A DNA stretch of 64,000 bases from Planctomycetota bacterium (GCA_021791715.1 JAJYWB010000026.1:1-64000), one strand, 5' to 3'. Counted from the first letter of the stretch, positions 8,324 to 18,197 are shown. Made by a program: numbers and translations. The notes: generated by a model not told the origin, from the letters alone.

Positions 8324-11300
8324 TCATTTCGATAGATCGATCTTGGGGTCGGGCTCGAGACGAACGTCTCGAATTCGGACCTCGGTCGGTCCACCCGCGT
8401 GCAGTTGAAACGCGAAAATCCCGCGGCTCGCTCCGCCTGGATCGTTAAGATTCACGCATATCTTACCGTTGATCAATGTTCGAACGCGACTCCCGATCGC
8501 GACGATCTCGTAATCGTTCCAATCGTTCGGTTTCACGTTAGCCTCGCCCGACCGATCCCAGAGCAATCCGCGACCGTTCTCCTCGTAAAGTTTGCCCCAC
8601 CAACCGGGACCGATATCGGCCTGATATCCCGCGATCTCACCGTTCGGCCTCGACTCGCTCCGAAATTGCACGCCGCTGTTTCCCGCGTTATCCACGAGTT
8701 TGACTTTGAGCCTCAGCCGAAAATCCCCCGCGGCGAGTTCGCTTCGAAGGAACTCGTTATGATTCAATCCCGATGTTTTCCCGACGATCTCGCCGTTCTC
8801 CACCGTCCAAAGCGTGTGATCCCCCTCCCAACCCTTGAGATCGCGTTCATTAAAGAATCCCGCTGCGTTCTCGGATGTCGCGAGCATCGGCGTTTGAACG
8901 GGGCTCGCCAGATAAGCGACGAGCGAGCGAATCTCGTGCTCGGAAAGGGGCTTCCATAAGTCGAGCGGCATCATCGAGTCGTCGCTCACGCGGCGCTCTT
9001 CGATCTCGCTCTTGGGGATCGTCACAATATCATTCGCCGATACAACCGTGATCGTCCGTTTATCCTCGCCTCGAATAATTCCCGTCAGCACCCGGCCGTC
9101 CTTCGTCGAAACCACCTGCGCCTGATAATCTTTGCCGATCAAGGCGCTCGGATCGAGCACGTTCGACAAAACGTAATCGAGATCGGCTCGATTCGATCCC
9201 GTCAGCTCGGGTCCGACCTTCCCTCCCGATCCAAATAAAGTATGACACTGCGAACACGTTTTGACGAACACCGACCGTCCCAGCGGAACGTCCGCGGGAA
9301 CGCGAGAAGGCGTCGAGAGAAGCTTTTTATACCGCGCGATCTCGGCCTTTTTATCGGCCGACGTATCCCGAGCCGCGCCCCACGATCGAGCGATCCGGGC
9401 GTCAAGTTGTTTATTTTTATGATTACGCAATTGGCGGATGACGTCGGCGGTGAGTTCTTTGGCGGCGATTCGCTTGGATTCGACCGCGGTCATCAGTTCG
9501 ATCGCCCATTCGAGCCGAGCCGCGAGCGTGTTTAAAACGTCGCGCCGTTCGTCGGCGGTGAATCGCTCGTATCGATCGATCAACGCCTGGGCGATTTTGG
9601 GATCGTCGTAAGAAGCGAGCGCTCGGACCGCGCGGCGACGCATCGTCGCGTCGTTGAGCAGGCCGATCAGCGTCGTCGCGAGTTCGGGGTCGCGCGCGTT
9701 CAAAAGCGCCGAAAGCGAATCGTCGCGGACGTTCATCGGCGTTTTTGAATCAATCAGATTTTGACGTAACGCTTTCAACGCCTGTGGATCGCCGAATAAC
9801 ACCGCGAACGACCGCGCGAGCGAACGGACGCGCTCGTCGGGGCTCTCCGCCAACCGCCTGATCGTTTCGACTCGCTCTTTTGAAACGTCGATATGTCTGC
9901 GTCCTTTGAGCGATTCTTCCAGTCCTTCAAGGATCGCGCGACGCGACGCGAGATCGTCGACGGCGCCCGCTCGATCGACGAGCAGACCGATCGCCTCGGC
10001 CGTGCCGATCGCGCCGATTCGACGCGCCGTGAACGGAAGTAAAAGGGGGATCCGCGAGCGCTCGGCGATCTTGATCGCCGCCGCGGGATCGACCTCGGCG
10101 ATCGGCTCGGCGGCGTACCAGATCATCAGCGGCAGGTTGTGATCGGTCGCGTCTTCGCCGTGCGAAGCGAGCGCTGCGACAAGTCGAGGGCGATCCTTAA
10201 TATCGAGCCGACCCGCGGCCGAGGCCGAATAGAGCCGCACGACGGGGGAGGGATCCGATTCGGCGGCGGCGACAAGCCGATCGAGCGGGATAACCGACGC
10301 GCCGTCCTGCGTTCCCAGTTGAATCGTCCAGGCGCGAATATATTCATTTTTTTCGATATGGTAATCGACGCGGGCGGGATCGACGGGCTCGTCGATCGCA
10401 TAAAGCCCCCATAGAGCGTGGAGCCGGGCGGTTTCGTCGGTCGATTCGGCGAGGGTTTTCGTAAGAAGCCGCGCCGTCGCGGCGTCTCGACCCCGTTCCC
10501 GCAAAATCCGCAGCGCATGCCGCGCGACGAACGGGTCGGGATCGGAAAGCTTGGCGGCGAGTTCGGCCGAAGCGAGCGCCGCGAGATTCACACGCGGCGG
10601 TTTGCGATCGCCGAACGTCACGCGGAAGATACGCCCGTTCGTTCGATCGTGCCCTTCGACGTTAAAATGATGACATTGATTCTTATCATACCAATCGATC
10701 ATATATAAAGAATCGCCCGGTCCGAATTGCAGATTGACGATTTGCGACCAGCGGTCGTTCGCCAGGATGAAATCGGCGGCGTGCGAACCGACGAATCCCG
10801 AACCCTCGCGTTTAAGAACGTCGTCGTTGATCCTCGCTCCATGAATATTATTCATAAAAATCGATCCAACGTATTCTTTTGGCCAAGACGCGCCCAGATA
10901 AATCGCCGCCCCCGCGTGCGCGTGCCCGCCGCCGGCCGATTCGGATCGACCGTTCCCCGCGTGCGGATTGGCGCCGAGATAATGCCGATGATCGGCTATT
11001 GTTTTTATGTCGTCATACGTATATGGATTGAAATGCGATCCCGCCTGCCGTTCGTAGCGCGCGCCCTGGATCACGTGATACAAATGGGGGATCACGCAAG
11101 ACGTGAGAAAGGCCTGTCCCTCGCGGTTGAAATCGACCCCCCACGGATTGCTCGTTCCGTGCGCGAAAACCTCAAAAATATGTTTCGTCGGGTGATATCG
11201 CCAGATTCCCGCGTTGATCGGAATTCGCTCGGAATCGGCGGCGCCGGGCTTGCCGACCCGCGAATGCGTGAACACTCCATGACAACCATAAAGCCGGCCG

Positions 11301-12409
11301 TCGGGTCCCCATGTGAACGAATTGAGCGTCTCGTGCGTGTCTTCATAATGCCAACCGTCGAGGAGAATCTCGGCGGGACCGTCGGGTACGTCGTCGCCGT
11401 TTTTATCGGGGATGAACAGCAAATTGGGCGCGGCGCCCACCCAAACGCCGCCGAAGCCGACCGCGAGCCCGCTGATGAGATTGAGCTTATCCACGAAAAC
11501 CTTGCGCGAATCGAATCGACCGTCGCCGTCGGTATCTTCAAAGATCAAAATACGATCTTTCGCTTGATTATCGGGTACGCGAATCGGATACGAATACGCC
11601 TCGGCGACCCAAAGCCTGCCGCGGTCGTCGATCGCCTGCGCGATCGGCTGCACGACGTCGGGCTCTCCCGCAAACAGTTGCACATGAAAACCTTCGGGCA
11701 AAGTCATCGCCTTCGCCGCGTCGAGCGGAGCGAGCCCCTCGTGGACGAACACGTCGGCGGTCGACGGACGCGCCGAGGCGGGAACGACCGGCTTCTTGTC
11801 GTACAATTTGAAATCGTCGAAATTGATATGACCCCAACCGCCGTCGAATTCATCGACTAATCGAATGAATATTTCATGATTCATCTGCGCCGATAGATCG
11901 ACGACGACGGGCTTGAGCTCCTCGGTATCGTCTCCCTCGATATGAAAAAAGACCGCTCCGGTATCGTTGCGCACCAGTTCCACCCGCGAGGTCGGCCGAA
12001 GCCCTCCCGCGACCAGAAACTTGGCGAACGGCTTGGTAACCCTGAACGGCCGCGAAGACAGCGTTCCGGTCGGCTGATCTCCCGTGCGGTCGAACGAATT
12101 AATCCAATACTTGCCGGCGTGCTTACTTTTCATATCCGAACGCCGCGCCGCGACCGTATCCCCCGCGACGGCGCGATCGGGGAACGCGGTTCCCGTCGCG
12201 GTCCAATCTTTCAGCGTTCCCGTCTCGAAATCGAGATTGAGCGGATTCCCCTGGGCGTCGGTCGGCAAAACGCCGGCGTCGACGCTTTCTCCCGATCGTG
12301 CGGGCTCTTCGCCGCGTGACGGCGCCGAAAGCCAGGAAATCGCCGAGATAATCGCAGGTGCGACGATCAAGCGAACAAGAAGGCCGAGGGAGGGATGAGA
12401 TCGCATCAT
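8324..12409 (-). CDS. PVC-type heme-binding protein with HEAT-like repeats and C-terminal DUF1080
   Basis: 1361 aa with a signal peptide at residues 1 to about 33. A beta-rich module follows (NLDFETGTLKDW), then a PVC-type membrane-bound dehydrogenase/beta-propeller region (residues about 225-600, GFHVQLFAGEPDVVQPIA, DTDGDGRFDS), HEAT-like alpha repeats (about 610-1010), a cytochrome-c-like domain with CxxCH at C1052-SQ-CH1056, and a C-terminal DUF1080 domain (about 1175-1355). Families of this build are typical of planctomycetes and are thought to be periplasmic electron-transfer dehydrogenases acting on sugars. The fused DUF1080 hydrolase suggests oxidation and cleavage of the same glycan. 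It is divergent from the transporter at 12783. Confidence 0.85.
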   Translation of the reverse strand: MMRSHPSLGLLVRLIVAPAIISAISWLSAPSRGEEPARSGESVDAGVLPTDAQGNPLNLDFETGTLKDWTATGTAFPDRAVAGDTVAARRSDMKSKHAGKYWINSFDRTGDQPTGTLSSRPFRVTKPFAKFLVAGGLRPTSRVELVRNDTGAVFFHIEGDDTEELKPVVVDLSAQMNHEIFIRLVDEFDGGWGHINFDDFKLYDKKPVVPASARPSTADVFVHEGLAPLDAAKAMTLPEGFHVQLFAGEPDVVQPIAQAIDDRGRLWVAEAYSYPIRVPDNQAKDRILIFEDTDGDGRFDSRKVFVDKLNLISGLAVGFGGVWVGAAPNLLFIPDKNGDDVPDGPAEILLDGWHYEDTHETLNSFTWGPDGRLYGCHGVFTHSRVGKPGAADSERIPINAGIWRYHPTKHIFEVFAHGTSNPWGVDFNREGQAFLTSCVIPHLYHVIQGARYERQAGSHFNPYTYDDIKTIADHRHYLGANPHAGNGRSESAGGGHAHAGAAIYLGASWPKEYVGSIFMNNIHGARINDDVLKREGSGFVGSHAADFILANDRWSQIVNLQFGPGDSLYMIDWYDKNQCHHFNVEGHDRTNGRIFRVTFGDRKPPRVNLAALASAELAAKLSDPDPFVARHALRILRERGRDAATARLLTKTLAESTDETARLHALWGLYAIDEPVDPARVDYHIEKNEYIRAWTIQLGTQDGASVIPLDRLVAAAESDPSPVVRLYSASAAGRLDIKDRPRLVAALASHGEDATDHNLPLMIWYAAEPIAEVDPAAAIKIAERSRIPLLLPFTARRIGAIGTAEAIGLLVDRAGAVDDLASRRAILEGLEESLKGRRHIDVSKERVETIRRLAESPDERVRSLARSFAVLFGDPQALKALRQNLIDSKTPMNVRDDSLSALLNARDPELATTLIGLLNDATMRRRAVRALASYDDPKIAQALIDRYERFTADERRDVLNTLAARLEWAIELMTAVESKRIAAKELTADVIRQLRNHKNKQLDARIARSWGAARDTSADKKAEIARYKKLLSTPSRVPADVPLGRSVFVKTCSQCHTLFGSGGKVGPELTGSNRADLDYVLSNVLDPSALIGKDYQAQVVSTKDGRVLTGIIRGEDKRTITVVSANDIVTIPKSEIEERRVSDDSMMPLDLWKPLSEHEIRSLVAYLASPVQTPMLATSENAAGFFNERDLKGWEGDHTLWTVENGEIVGKTSGLNHNEFLRSELAAGDFRLRLKVKLVDNAGNSGVQFRSESRPNGEIAGYQADIGPGWWGKLYEENGRGLLWDRSGEANVKPNDWNDYEIVAIGSRVRTLINGKICVNLNDPGGASRGIFAFQLHAGGPTEVRIRDVRLEPDPKIDLSK

Positions 12410-12782
12410 CGGTTAAAGCCACCAAAAGCGGGGAGGGGGTGAGCGTGCGGTATGTTGCGGAAAGCTCAATCGGCCGATCGAAGTCGATCGCCGATATTCG
12501 ACCCGAGTGAATTATCTTAATCGATCCTCGAACAGAAATCGATCGTTTGGAGTTACGGGCCGAGTCGTATTTCCGGCGAGCGCCGAAAGCCCATAAGCCT
12601 CGGTTCAATTCGAGCTTGATTCCATTTGATCGTCGGAACGAGGCGCCCGATGGATGTATCGAACGGTCACCCGTTGGCGACGCGTCGATCGCCGGGTACG
12701 CTATCATCCGCGTCGGCGCAGCGTCGACGAATCCCTCCAGCCCCTTGAAATCAAGCCGTCAAGCGACGATCGGAGCCCGATA
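12410..12782. other. Divergent intergenic region
   Basis: 373 bp between the heme protein (minus) and the nucleoside-type transporter (plus). It must contain both promoters. The frame upstream of 12783 is open but Arg-rich and unlike the transporter; GGAG at 12772-12775 marks the true ribosome-binding site. No clear sigma-70 boxes were found. Confidence 0.5.
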
Positions 12783-14048
12783 ATGCCTTTGTCCCTGCGG
12801 ATCAAACTTTCGGCGATGATGTTCCTCCAGTATTTCGTTTGGGGACTCTGGCTTCCTGGGCTCGGCCAATTTCTCGATAAAGACGGGATCGGGCTCGCCG
12901 CCGACGAACAAGGATGGATTTACACCGTTTATGGTTTCGGCGCGATCATCGGTCCGGTCGCCGTCGGCCAGCTCGCCGATCGCTTTTTCTCGACCGAAAA
13001 AGTGATGGCGTTTTGCCACTTATTCGGCGGGGTTCTCTTGATCGGATCGGCGTATACCAAATCGTTTTGGCCGTTGTTCACGCTTCTGTTTGTTTATTGC
13101 AACTTATATATGCCTTCGATGGGGCTTTCGAATTCGATCACGTTTCGCGCGATCGGCGAGGAGAATCAAACGCGTTTTCCGGGAATTCGCTTGTGGGGAA
13201 CGATCGGCTGGATCGCCGCGGGGCAGTTTCTCTCGCAGTATTACAAAAGCGCCGACACCCCGCTGTTCGACTCTATATATTCGATTGCGTGGATCGGCAA
13301 ACCCGCGTTCCGCGATTGTTTAAGGCTCGCGGGGCTCTTTTCTTTGATTTACGGAGTTTACTGCTTTTGGTTGCCGCACACGCCTCCCGTGCCGATGAAA
13401 TCGACCGATCCGATCGACAAAAGATCGGCGATTCTTGAAAGCCTGGAATTGATGAGGAACCGATCGTTCGCGGTGCTGGTGACGATCACGGGGCTCGTCG
13501 GCATCATGCTCGCGTTCTATTTCGGCTGCGAGAACTTCTTTCTGGGCGATATCGGCACCGATCAAAAAGAGATTGTTTCTTTTATGACTCTGGGACAGGT
13601 GGCCGAGTTCGCGCTCATGGCGATCGTGCCGCTCGCGGTCGAGAAGTTCGGCGTCAAGAACACGATGTTGATCGGCGCGGGGGCGTGGGCGCTGCGGTTC
13701 GGGCTTTCGGCGATCGGCAAGCCTTGGTGGCTGATGATTTCGACGATCGGCCTGCACGGCTTCGCGTTCGGCTTCTTTTTCGTCGTCGCGCAAATGTATG
13801 TGGATCGGGCCGCTTCGAGCGACATTAAGGCTTCGGCGCAGAACCTGCTCGTGTTCGTGGTGTACGGGCTGGGGACGATCGTCGGAAGCATCCTCAGCGG
13901 TCGGTTGAGGTCGATGTTCCCGCACGATTGGAGTAAAATTTGGATCGGCCCGTTCGTGCTCACGATCCTTTGCATTCTCGCGTTCGCGCTTTTGTTCCGC
14001 GAGGAAACGATCGCGACCAAAAAGGCCGCGGCCGAGGGAACGGCGTAA
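12783..14048 (+). CDS. MFS transporter, NHS (nucleoside:H+ symporter)-like
   Basis: 421 aa. The ATG at 12783 has GGAG seven bases upstream and is followed directly by MPLSLRIKLSAMMFLQYFVWGLWLPGLG, the usual start of NupG/XapB-like nucleoside permeases. The open frame beyond it (from 12654) is not membrane-like and is rejected. About 12 hydrophobic helices are visible, with signature-like pieces GFGAIIGPVAVGQLADR, RLWGTIGWIAAG and VYGLGTIVGSILSGRL. Function: proton-driven uptake of nucleosides or similar molecules across the inner membrane. This is family-level inference; the substrate may differ in planctomycetes. The TPR-like gene starts 52 bp downstream, probably in the same transcript. Confidence 0.87.
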   Translation: MPLSLRIKLSAMMFLQYFVWGLWLPGLGQFLDKDGIGLAADEQGWIYTVYGFGAIIGPVAVGQLADRFFSTEKVMAFCHLFGGVLLIGSAYTKSFWPLFTLLFVYCNLYMPSMGLSNSITFRAIGEENQTRFPGIRLWGTIGWIAAGQFLSQYYKSADTPLFDSIYSIAWIGKPAFRDCLRLAGLFSLIYGVYCFWLPHTPPVPMKSTDPIDKRSAILESLELMRNRSFAVLVTITGLVGIMLAFYFGCENFFLGDIGTDQKEIVSFMTLGQVAEFALMAIVPLAVEKFGVKNTMLIGAGAWALRFGLSAIGKPWWLMISTIGLHGFAFGFFFVVAQMYVDRAASSDIKASAQNLLVFVVYGLGTIVGSILSGRLRSMFPHDWSKIWIGPFVLTILCILAFALLFREETIATKKAAAEGTA

Positions 14049-14100
14049 TCGCGATCGCGAAGCGATCGATACCTTCGCACGATTTGTTTGGGGAGATTCT

Positions 14101-16734
14101 TTGATCACTCCCGGCGAGCGCCGATCGATAAAAGAATCGGCACAATTCCCCGTGTTAGCCGTGCGACGATCGATCGCGGCGGTTCTGTTCGCGGCCGATG
14201 TTATCGGCGGGGAGCGCTCCGCGCTCGGCTCGCGCGTCGTCGCCCTCGGCTCGCGCGTCGGCGCCCTCGGCTCGCGCGTCGGCGCCCTCGGCTCGCGCGT
14301 CGGAGCGCTCGGCTCGCGCGTCTGCTCGATCGCTTATTTCACGGCTTTTTTCTTCATCACATTTTTCGCCGCGATTTTCGCGGAACCTAACTCCGCGCGA
14401 TCCGCCGCCGAGCCCGAACGAGACGAATATCGCACGCGAATCGATTATATCAATAAGCGATTGAACTCGACTTCTCTTACGGATTCGGATCGACATGATT
14501 TGATCGTCGAACTCGCCGACGAATTCGATCGCGCCGCCGAGGCGGCGAAAACATCCGAGGCGCGTCGGGCGATTTTTCGCGAGGCGGTTCCATCGCTCGA
14601 CTCGTATCGCTTGAAACGAACGAACGATCCCGACGCGCGTATGATGCGGTTGCGGAGCGCCGTGTTCCGTTGGGCCGAGGGGAATTCGTGGTTCATCCAG
14701 GCTTCGCTCGAACCGACCGATCACCGAGCACTCGCCGATGCGATCGCCGCTTACGAGGATTCAATCAAGCGGCTCGAGCCGCTTCTAGCCGAGATCTCCC
14801 GCGACCGCGATCCGCTCGCTCGCAACGTCCGTTACCGCTACGCGCTCGCGATCGCCGATCTCGATCGAGCGCTCGACTCCAATCCTAAAAAAAAGTCTGA
14901 TTTGAACATACAGAAAGCGCTCACGGCGGTCGATATACGATTCGACGATCCCGCGATGATCGCTTATGTCGAGGAGTTGAAGGCTCGGTTGATGATTCGC
15001 CTGGGTCGATTGGATCAAGCCGAAGTCGCGCTCGCCGCGGCGAAACGAGCCGTTCCCGCGCCCCCCGTCGAACGTTATATCGAAACCCTCGTCGCGCTCG
15101 CGATCGCCAAAAAAACATTCGACTCCGCGATCAAACAGATCGATTCGGCGGCGATCGATTCGGGAGTGAAGGATCGACTCGCGGTTATAACGCGGCTCGC
15201 CGAGCTCGATTCGGCGACGAATCTGGATATCAAAAAGAAAGCGCAAGACGATCTCTTTGCGAGGATCGAGCGATTGCGCGGCGCGGAATCGGCCGATTCG
15301 AGGCTCGCTTTGATCGCGCTCGCCCGCGCTCTCGACGAACCCGAACGATCGCAGCCCGCATCGGCGTGGGATGCGCTCGCCGAGGGGAAGCGGATTTTGG
15401 GAGAACCCGATCGCGCGATCGAACTCGAAATCAAAGCCGCCGAGATTCACGGCTTGCGCCAAAACGGCGAGATCGGGTCGAAATATCTGTTCCGCGCTGG
15501 AGGGATCGCGTTTCAAAATCAAAAGTTCCTTGAATCGGCTCATTTGTTCGAGCGAATCGTCGCCGATCGATCCGCCGGCGGGCTCCGCGCCGGGGCGGGG
15601 ATGATGCGTGCTCTCGCGCTCGGCCGCGCGGTCGAGGCCAAAACCCCGGGCGCGGCTCTAGACGATTATGTTCACGCTCTTAAAGATCAGGTCGCTTCGT
15701 TCCCCGACGATCCCGAGATCGGCGAGGCGCGAATTTTGCTGGCTCGATACGAGGAACGGCGTGGGAACAAGGCCGAGGCGCTCAAACTTTACGAGGCGAT
15801 CGCTCCATCCGACGGCCGCAGGCTCGAGGCGCGGCTCGCGATCGCCGCGATCGGCCTCGACGAAATCGAAAATCAACGAATCAACGGCGATCGTTCCGCC
15901 TTAAAAGAAAAGTATCTTAAACAACGCGGTATGTTGATTAATGAATTGAAGCGGTTCGGCGATTCTCCCGATCGCTCGTCGCTGCTCGAGCTGGCGCTCG
16001 CTCGGCTCGAACTCGTTCCCGGAATCGACGACGACGACTCGGCGCGTGCTCGATGCGATCGGGTATCGCTGCTCGCAGGCGACGAAAAACTGCGCGATCG
16101 AGCGCGAAGGCTGGGGATCGTTCCCCTCGCCAAACTCGCTCGGTATGACGAGGCCGAGCGGTTCGCGCGCGAATCGGCGACGATCGATTCGGTCGACGCA
16201 ATCCTTGAAACACTGGGTTTGCTCGATCAGGCGGCGCGATACGCCGAAACAGTAAGCAAGCGTCGCGCATTGGCGCATGTTGAATCGATCTTGTCGGCCG
16301 ATCTGCTGAAGAAAATCGATCCCGCGGAAAAAAAGAACGATCGAGGAATTAAAGCTTCAATCCGCCTGGCACGGATGTTTGTTTTCATGGGCGATTATCC
16401 CAAAGCGCGACGAGCGATCGCCGCCGTTAAGGAGCTGAAAGTCGATCGTATCCCCACTCGATTGTTGCACGATTACGCCGAGGCGTTGGCGCTTTTGGAC
16501 GATTTCGCTCTCGCCGCGACGGTTCATCAGGCGCGCGCGCGACGAGCCCCGACGGGCTCTCTCGTTTGGTTTCAGGCGAGGCTCGGCGAGGCGACGTGCG
16601 TTTACAGATCGGGTCGCCCCGAACTCGCCAAACGGATCGTCGACGCGACCTCGGTTCTCCACCCCGATCTCGGCGGAGGTGAAATGCCGGCGCGATTTGA
16701 ACGCCTCCGCAACCGCGTCTCCGACGCCGATTAA
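14101..16734 (+). CDS. TPR-like repeat protein with heptapeptide-repeat N-terminus
   Basis: 877 aa if it starts at TTG 14101, which has GGGGAG at about 14090-14095 as Shine-Dalgarno. Residues 41-75 are five copies of a heptapeptide (ALGSRVG type) from a 21-bp tandem repeat. A hydrophobic segment follows (residues 75-94, IAYFTAFFFITFFAAIFA), probably a signal anchor or signal peptide. The rest is alpha-helical, with tetratricopeptide-like repeats rich in Ala, Arg, Asp and Glu (for example LDQAEVALAAAKRA, DYPKARRAIAAVKEL, GRPELAKRIVDATSVL). The likely role is a periplasmic or membrane-bound scaffold; no partner is evident. A later start after the repeats would still leave the membrane segment. 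It follows the MFS transporter by 52 bp. Confidence 0.75.
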   Translation: MITPGERRSIKESAQFPVLAVRRSIAAVLFAADVIGGERSALGSRVVALGSRVGALGSRVGALGSRVGALGSRVCSIAYFTAFFFITFFAAIFAEPNSARSAAEPERDEYRTRIDYINKRLNSTSLTDSDRHDLIVELADEFDRAAEAAKTSEARRAIFREAVPSLDSYRLKRTNDPDARMMRLRSAVFRWAEGNSWFIQASLEPTDHRALADAIAAYEDSIKRLEPLLAEISRDRDPLARNVRYRYALAIADLDRALDSNPKKKSDLNIQKALTAVDIRFDDPAMIAYVEELKARLMIRLGRLDQAEVALAAAKRAVPAPPVERYIETLVALAIAKKTFDSAIKQIDSAAIDSGVKDRLAVITRLAELDSATNLDIKKKAQDDLFARIERLRGAESADSRLALIALARALDEPERSQPASAWDALAEGKRILGEPDRAIELEIKAAEIHGLRQNGEIGSKYLFRAGGIAFQNQKFLESAHLFERIVADRSAGGLRAGAGMMRALALGRAVEAKTPGAALDDYVHALKDQVASFPDDPEIGEARILLARYEERRGNKAEALKLYEAIAPSDGRRLEARLAIAAIGLDEIENQRINGDRSALKEKYLKQRGMLINELKRFGDSPDRSSLLELALARLELVPGIDDDDSARARCDRVSLLAGDEKLRDRARRLGIVPLAKLARYDEAERFARESATIDSVDAILETLGLLDQAARYAETVSKRRALAHVESILSADLLKKIDPAEKKNDRGIKASIRLARMFVFMGDYPKARRAIAAVKELKVDRIPTRLLHDYAEALALLDDFALAATVHQARARRAPTGSLVWFQARLGEATCVYRSGRPELAKRIVDATSVLHPDLGGGEMPARFERLRNRVSDAD
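14221..14325 (+). repeat. 21-bp tandem repeat, five copies, in coding frame
   Basis: Five back-to-back 21-bp units built on GCCCTCGGCTCGCGCGTCGG. The three middle copies are nearly identical; the first and last differ at the edges. Each unit gives seven residues in the gene's frame, so gain or loss of units would not shift the frame. The repeat lies between the start codon and the membrane segment of the TPR-like protein. Confidence 0.95.
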
Positions 16735-16786
16735 AAGACCGACGCCTTGATTCCGACGACGATTAAGCGTTAAGGTTTTTGACGGC

Positions 16787-16792
16787 TATAAT
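16787..16792 (+). promoter_or_regulatory. Candidate -10 box for vsr
   Basis: TATAAT at 16787-16792, 57 bases before the chosen vsr start. The hexamer 17 bases upstream (TAAGCG) is a poor -35, so this is a suggestion from one good box only. Confidence 0.3.
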
Positions 16793-16849
16793 ATCGACTA
16801 GATTGATCGCAATAAATACATAGATCCGTTGATAACCGGAATTCGAAAC

Positions 16850-17329
16850 ATGATAAACAAGCGAACTTCATCGGACATGTTTTCGAAAAGCGAACGCTCG
16901 CGGATCATGCGCGCCGTGAAATCGACGAAGACGAAGCCCGAGGAGCTGTTCGCGGCGGCGATCGAGCCTCTCGATCTCGAATTCACCCGCAACCCCGTCG
17001 AGATTCCCGGTAAGCCCGATTTTTATTTCGCTTCGATCGGAGTCGCGGTTTTCATTCACGGTTGCTTTTGGCACGGGCACGACAAATGCCGTCGAGGGAT
17101 CGTCAGGCCCAAAGCCAACGCCGAATTCTGGAACGCCAAGATCGAAAAGAACAAACGACGCGACCGCCGCGTCGTAAGATTGCTGCGCAAGCGAGGAATC
17201 GCGGTTTACACCGTTTGGGAATGTCGTTTCCGAGGTAAAACTCCCCCGAAACGCGTGATCAATCGGCTGCTCAATCGCTCCGGCAGATCTTCGTGTGAAG
17301 CCGACCCCGACCGAGGCGATTCGTCTTGA
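16850..17329 (+). CDS. vsr: Very short patch repair (Vsr)-family endonuclease
   Basis: 159 aa. Vsr nicks next to T:G mismatches left by deamination of 5-methylcytosine. Visible family motifs: MFSKSERSRIMRAVKSTKTKPE at the start of the domain, PGKPDFYF with catalytic Asp57, a zinc-site pattern GCFWHGHDKC (C72, H77, C80) and a later WECRFRG. Length fits the family. ATG 16850 is chosen; ATG 16877 just before FSKSERS is an alternative. Vsr genes usually sit beside a C5 cytosine methyltransferase, but none lies within the window on either side, so this is an orphan copy or acts with a methylase elsewhere. Flanking genes give no functional hint. Confidence 0.88.
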   Translation: MINKRTSSDMFSKSERSRIMRAVKSTKTKPEELFAAAIEPLDLEFTRNPVEIPGKPDFYFASIGVAVFIHGCFWHGHDKCRRGIVRPKANAEFWNAKIEKNKRRDRRVVRLLRKRGIAVYTVWECRFRGKTPPKRVINRLLNRSGRSSCEADPDRGDSS

Positions 17330-17462
17330 TTTCGAACTTCGCCCACCGCATGATGATCACGGTCGCGGGTTCAAGCGAGTCGTCCTCGAACGCGATTGTA
17401 TTTATCTCTTGATTTGACCAGAATTTTTCAAAAAAATACATTTATTAATCAAGGTTTCTTTT

Positions 17463-18197
17463 ATGTCTAAACCGACCGGAGATCTTCAGGCCGAGGAGCC
17501 GATTTCGTCCGCCGAATCACAATCAAGAGTCGATGAACAATCGTCCGACGACGAACGAACGTCGTTCGATCCGAAATCCTCCGCGATCGCGTCTCTCTCC
17601 ACGCGTGCCGCGATCGACAAGCTGAAGACGATCGAGCGTTTGAAAAAGCGACTCGCTTCGCTGCCGGAACGCCCGTTGAGCGAGACGACACGACTCGTGC
17701 GACTGTTTACGATCCGTTCGCTTGAATACGAAACGCGCGCGATCGAGTCGACCCTGGGCCTGCGGCTTTTCGAGGCGATTTCGAATCTCGATCCCCCGAA
17801 CGAGTCGATCGCGGCGTTTCTGGAAAAAAAGGCGTTACGGATCGCTCAATCGACCGGAATCGATTCCGCGATTCTCGAGCTTGAACCTTTCGATATCTTG
17901 ATTCAAAAGGTACTCGAGAATTCTCGATCGACTCTTGATCCCGCGAATCCTCGGGCGAAAGAGCAGGGGGGGATTTCGGCGCCCGACGGCGCTGGAATTC
18001 GTGAGAAATCACGGGAGAACAAGAATCGTTCGTCCGCGGCGAACGTCGTTCGGAAAACTTCGAAGAAAAAAGACGACGGCCCGGTCTTCGGTCGCAATCT
18101 GGAAATCACTTATGTTTACGGCGGTCCTCCGACAAGCGAACCGCGCGGCGAAAGGGATGAAAACGTTCGACCTGAGAAGCACACAAAAGATATTTGA
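17463..18197 (+). CDS. Hypothetical protein, charged and partly disordered
   Basis: 244 aa. The ATG at 17463 has AAGG at about ten bases upstream. The first 45 residues and last 85 are rich in Ser, Glu, Lys and Arg and look disordered. The central part (residues about 45-155) is helical with Leu at regular spacing (RAAIDKLKTIERLKKRLASL, then LVRLFTIRSLEYETRAIE), suggesting a small helical domain. No signal peptide or membrane segment. I do not recognise a family. It follows vsr by 133 bp in the same direction but has its own ribosome-binding site. Confidence 0.6.
   Translation: MSKPTGDLQAEEPISSAESQSRVDEQSSDDERTSFDPKSSAIASLSTRAAIDKLKTIERLKKRLASLPERPLSETTRLVRLFTIRSLEYETRAIESTLGLRLFEAISNLDPPNESIAAFLEKKALRIAQSTGIDSAILELEPFDILIQKVLENSRSTLDPANPRAKEQGGISAPDGAGIREKSRENKNRSSAANVVRKTSKKKDDGPVFGRNLEITYVYGGPPTSEPRGERDENVRPEKHTKDI

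Noticed and set aside
10727..11860. 377-aa plus-strand open frame
   Set aside because: Antisense to the heme protein, whose motifs are clear.
14221..14325. 21-bp repeat as a CRISPR or intergenic repeat
   Set aside because: No spacers; it lies in frame within an open reading frame that has a good ribosome-binding site.
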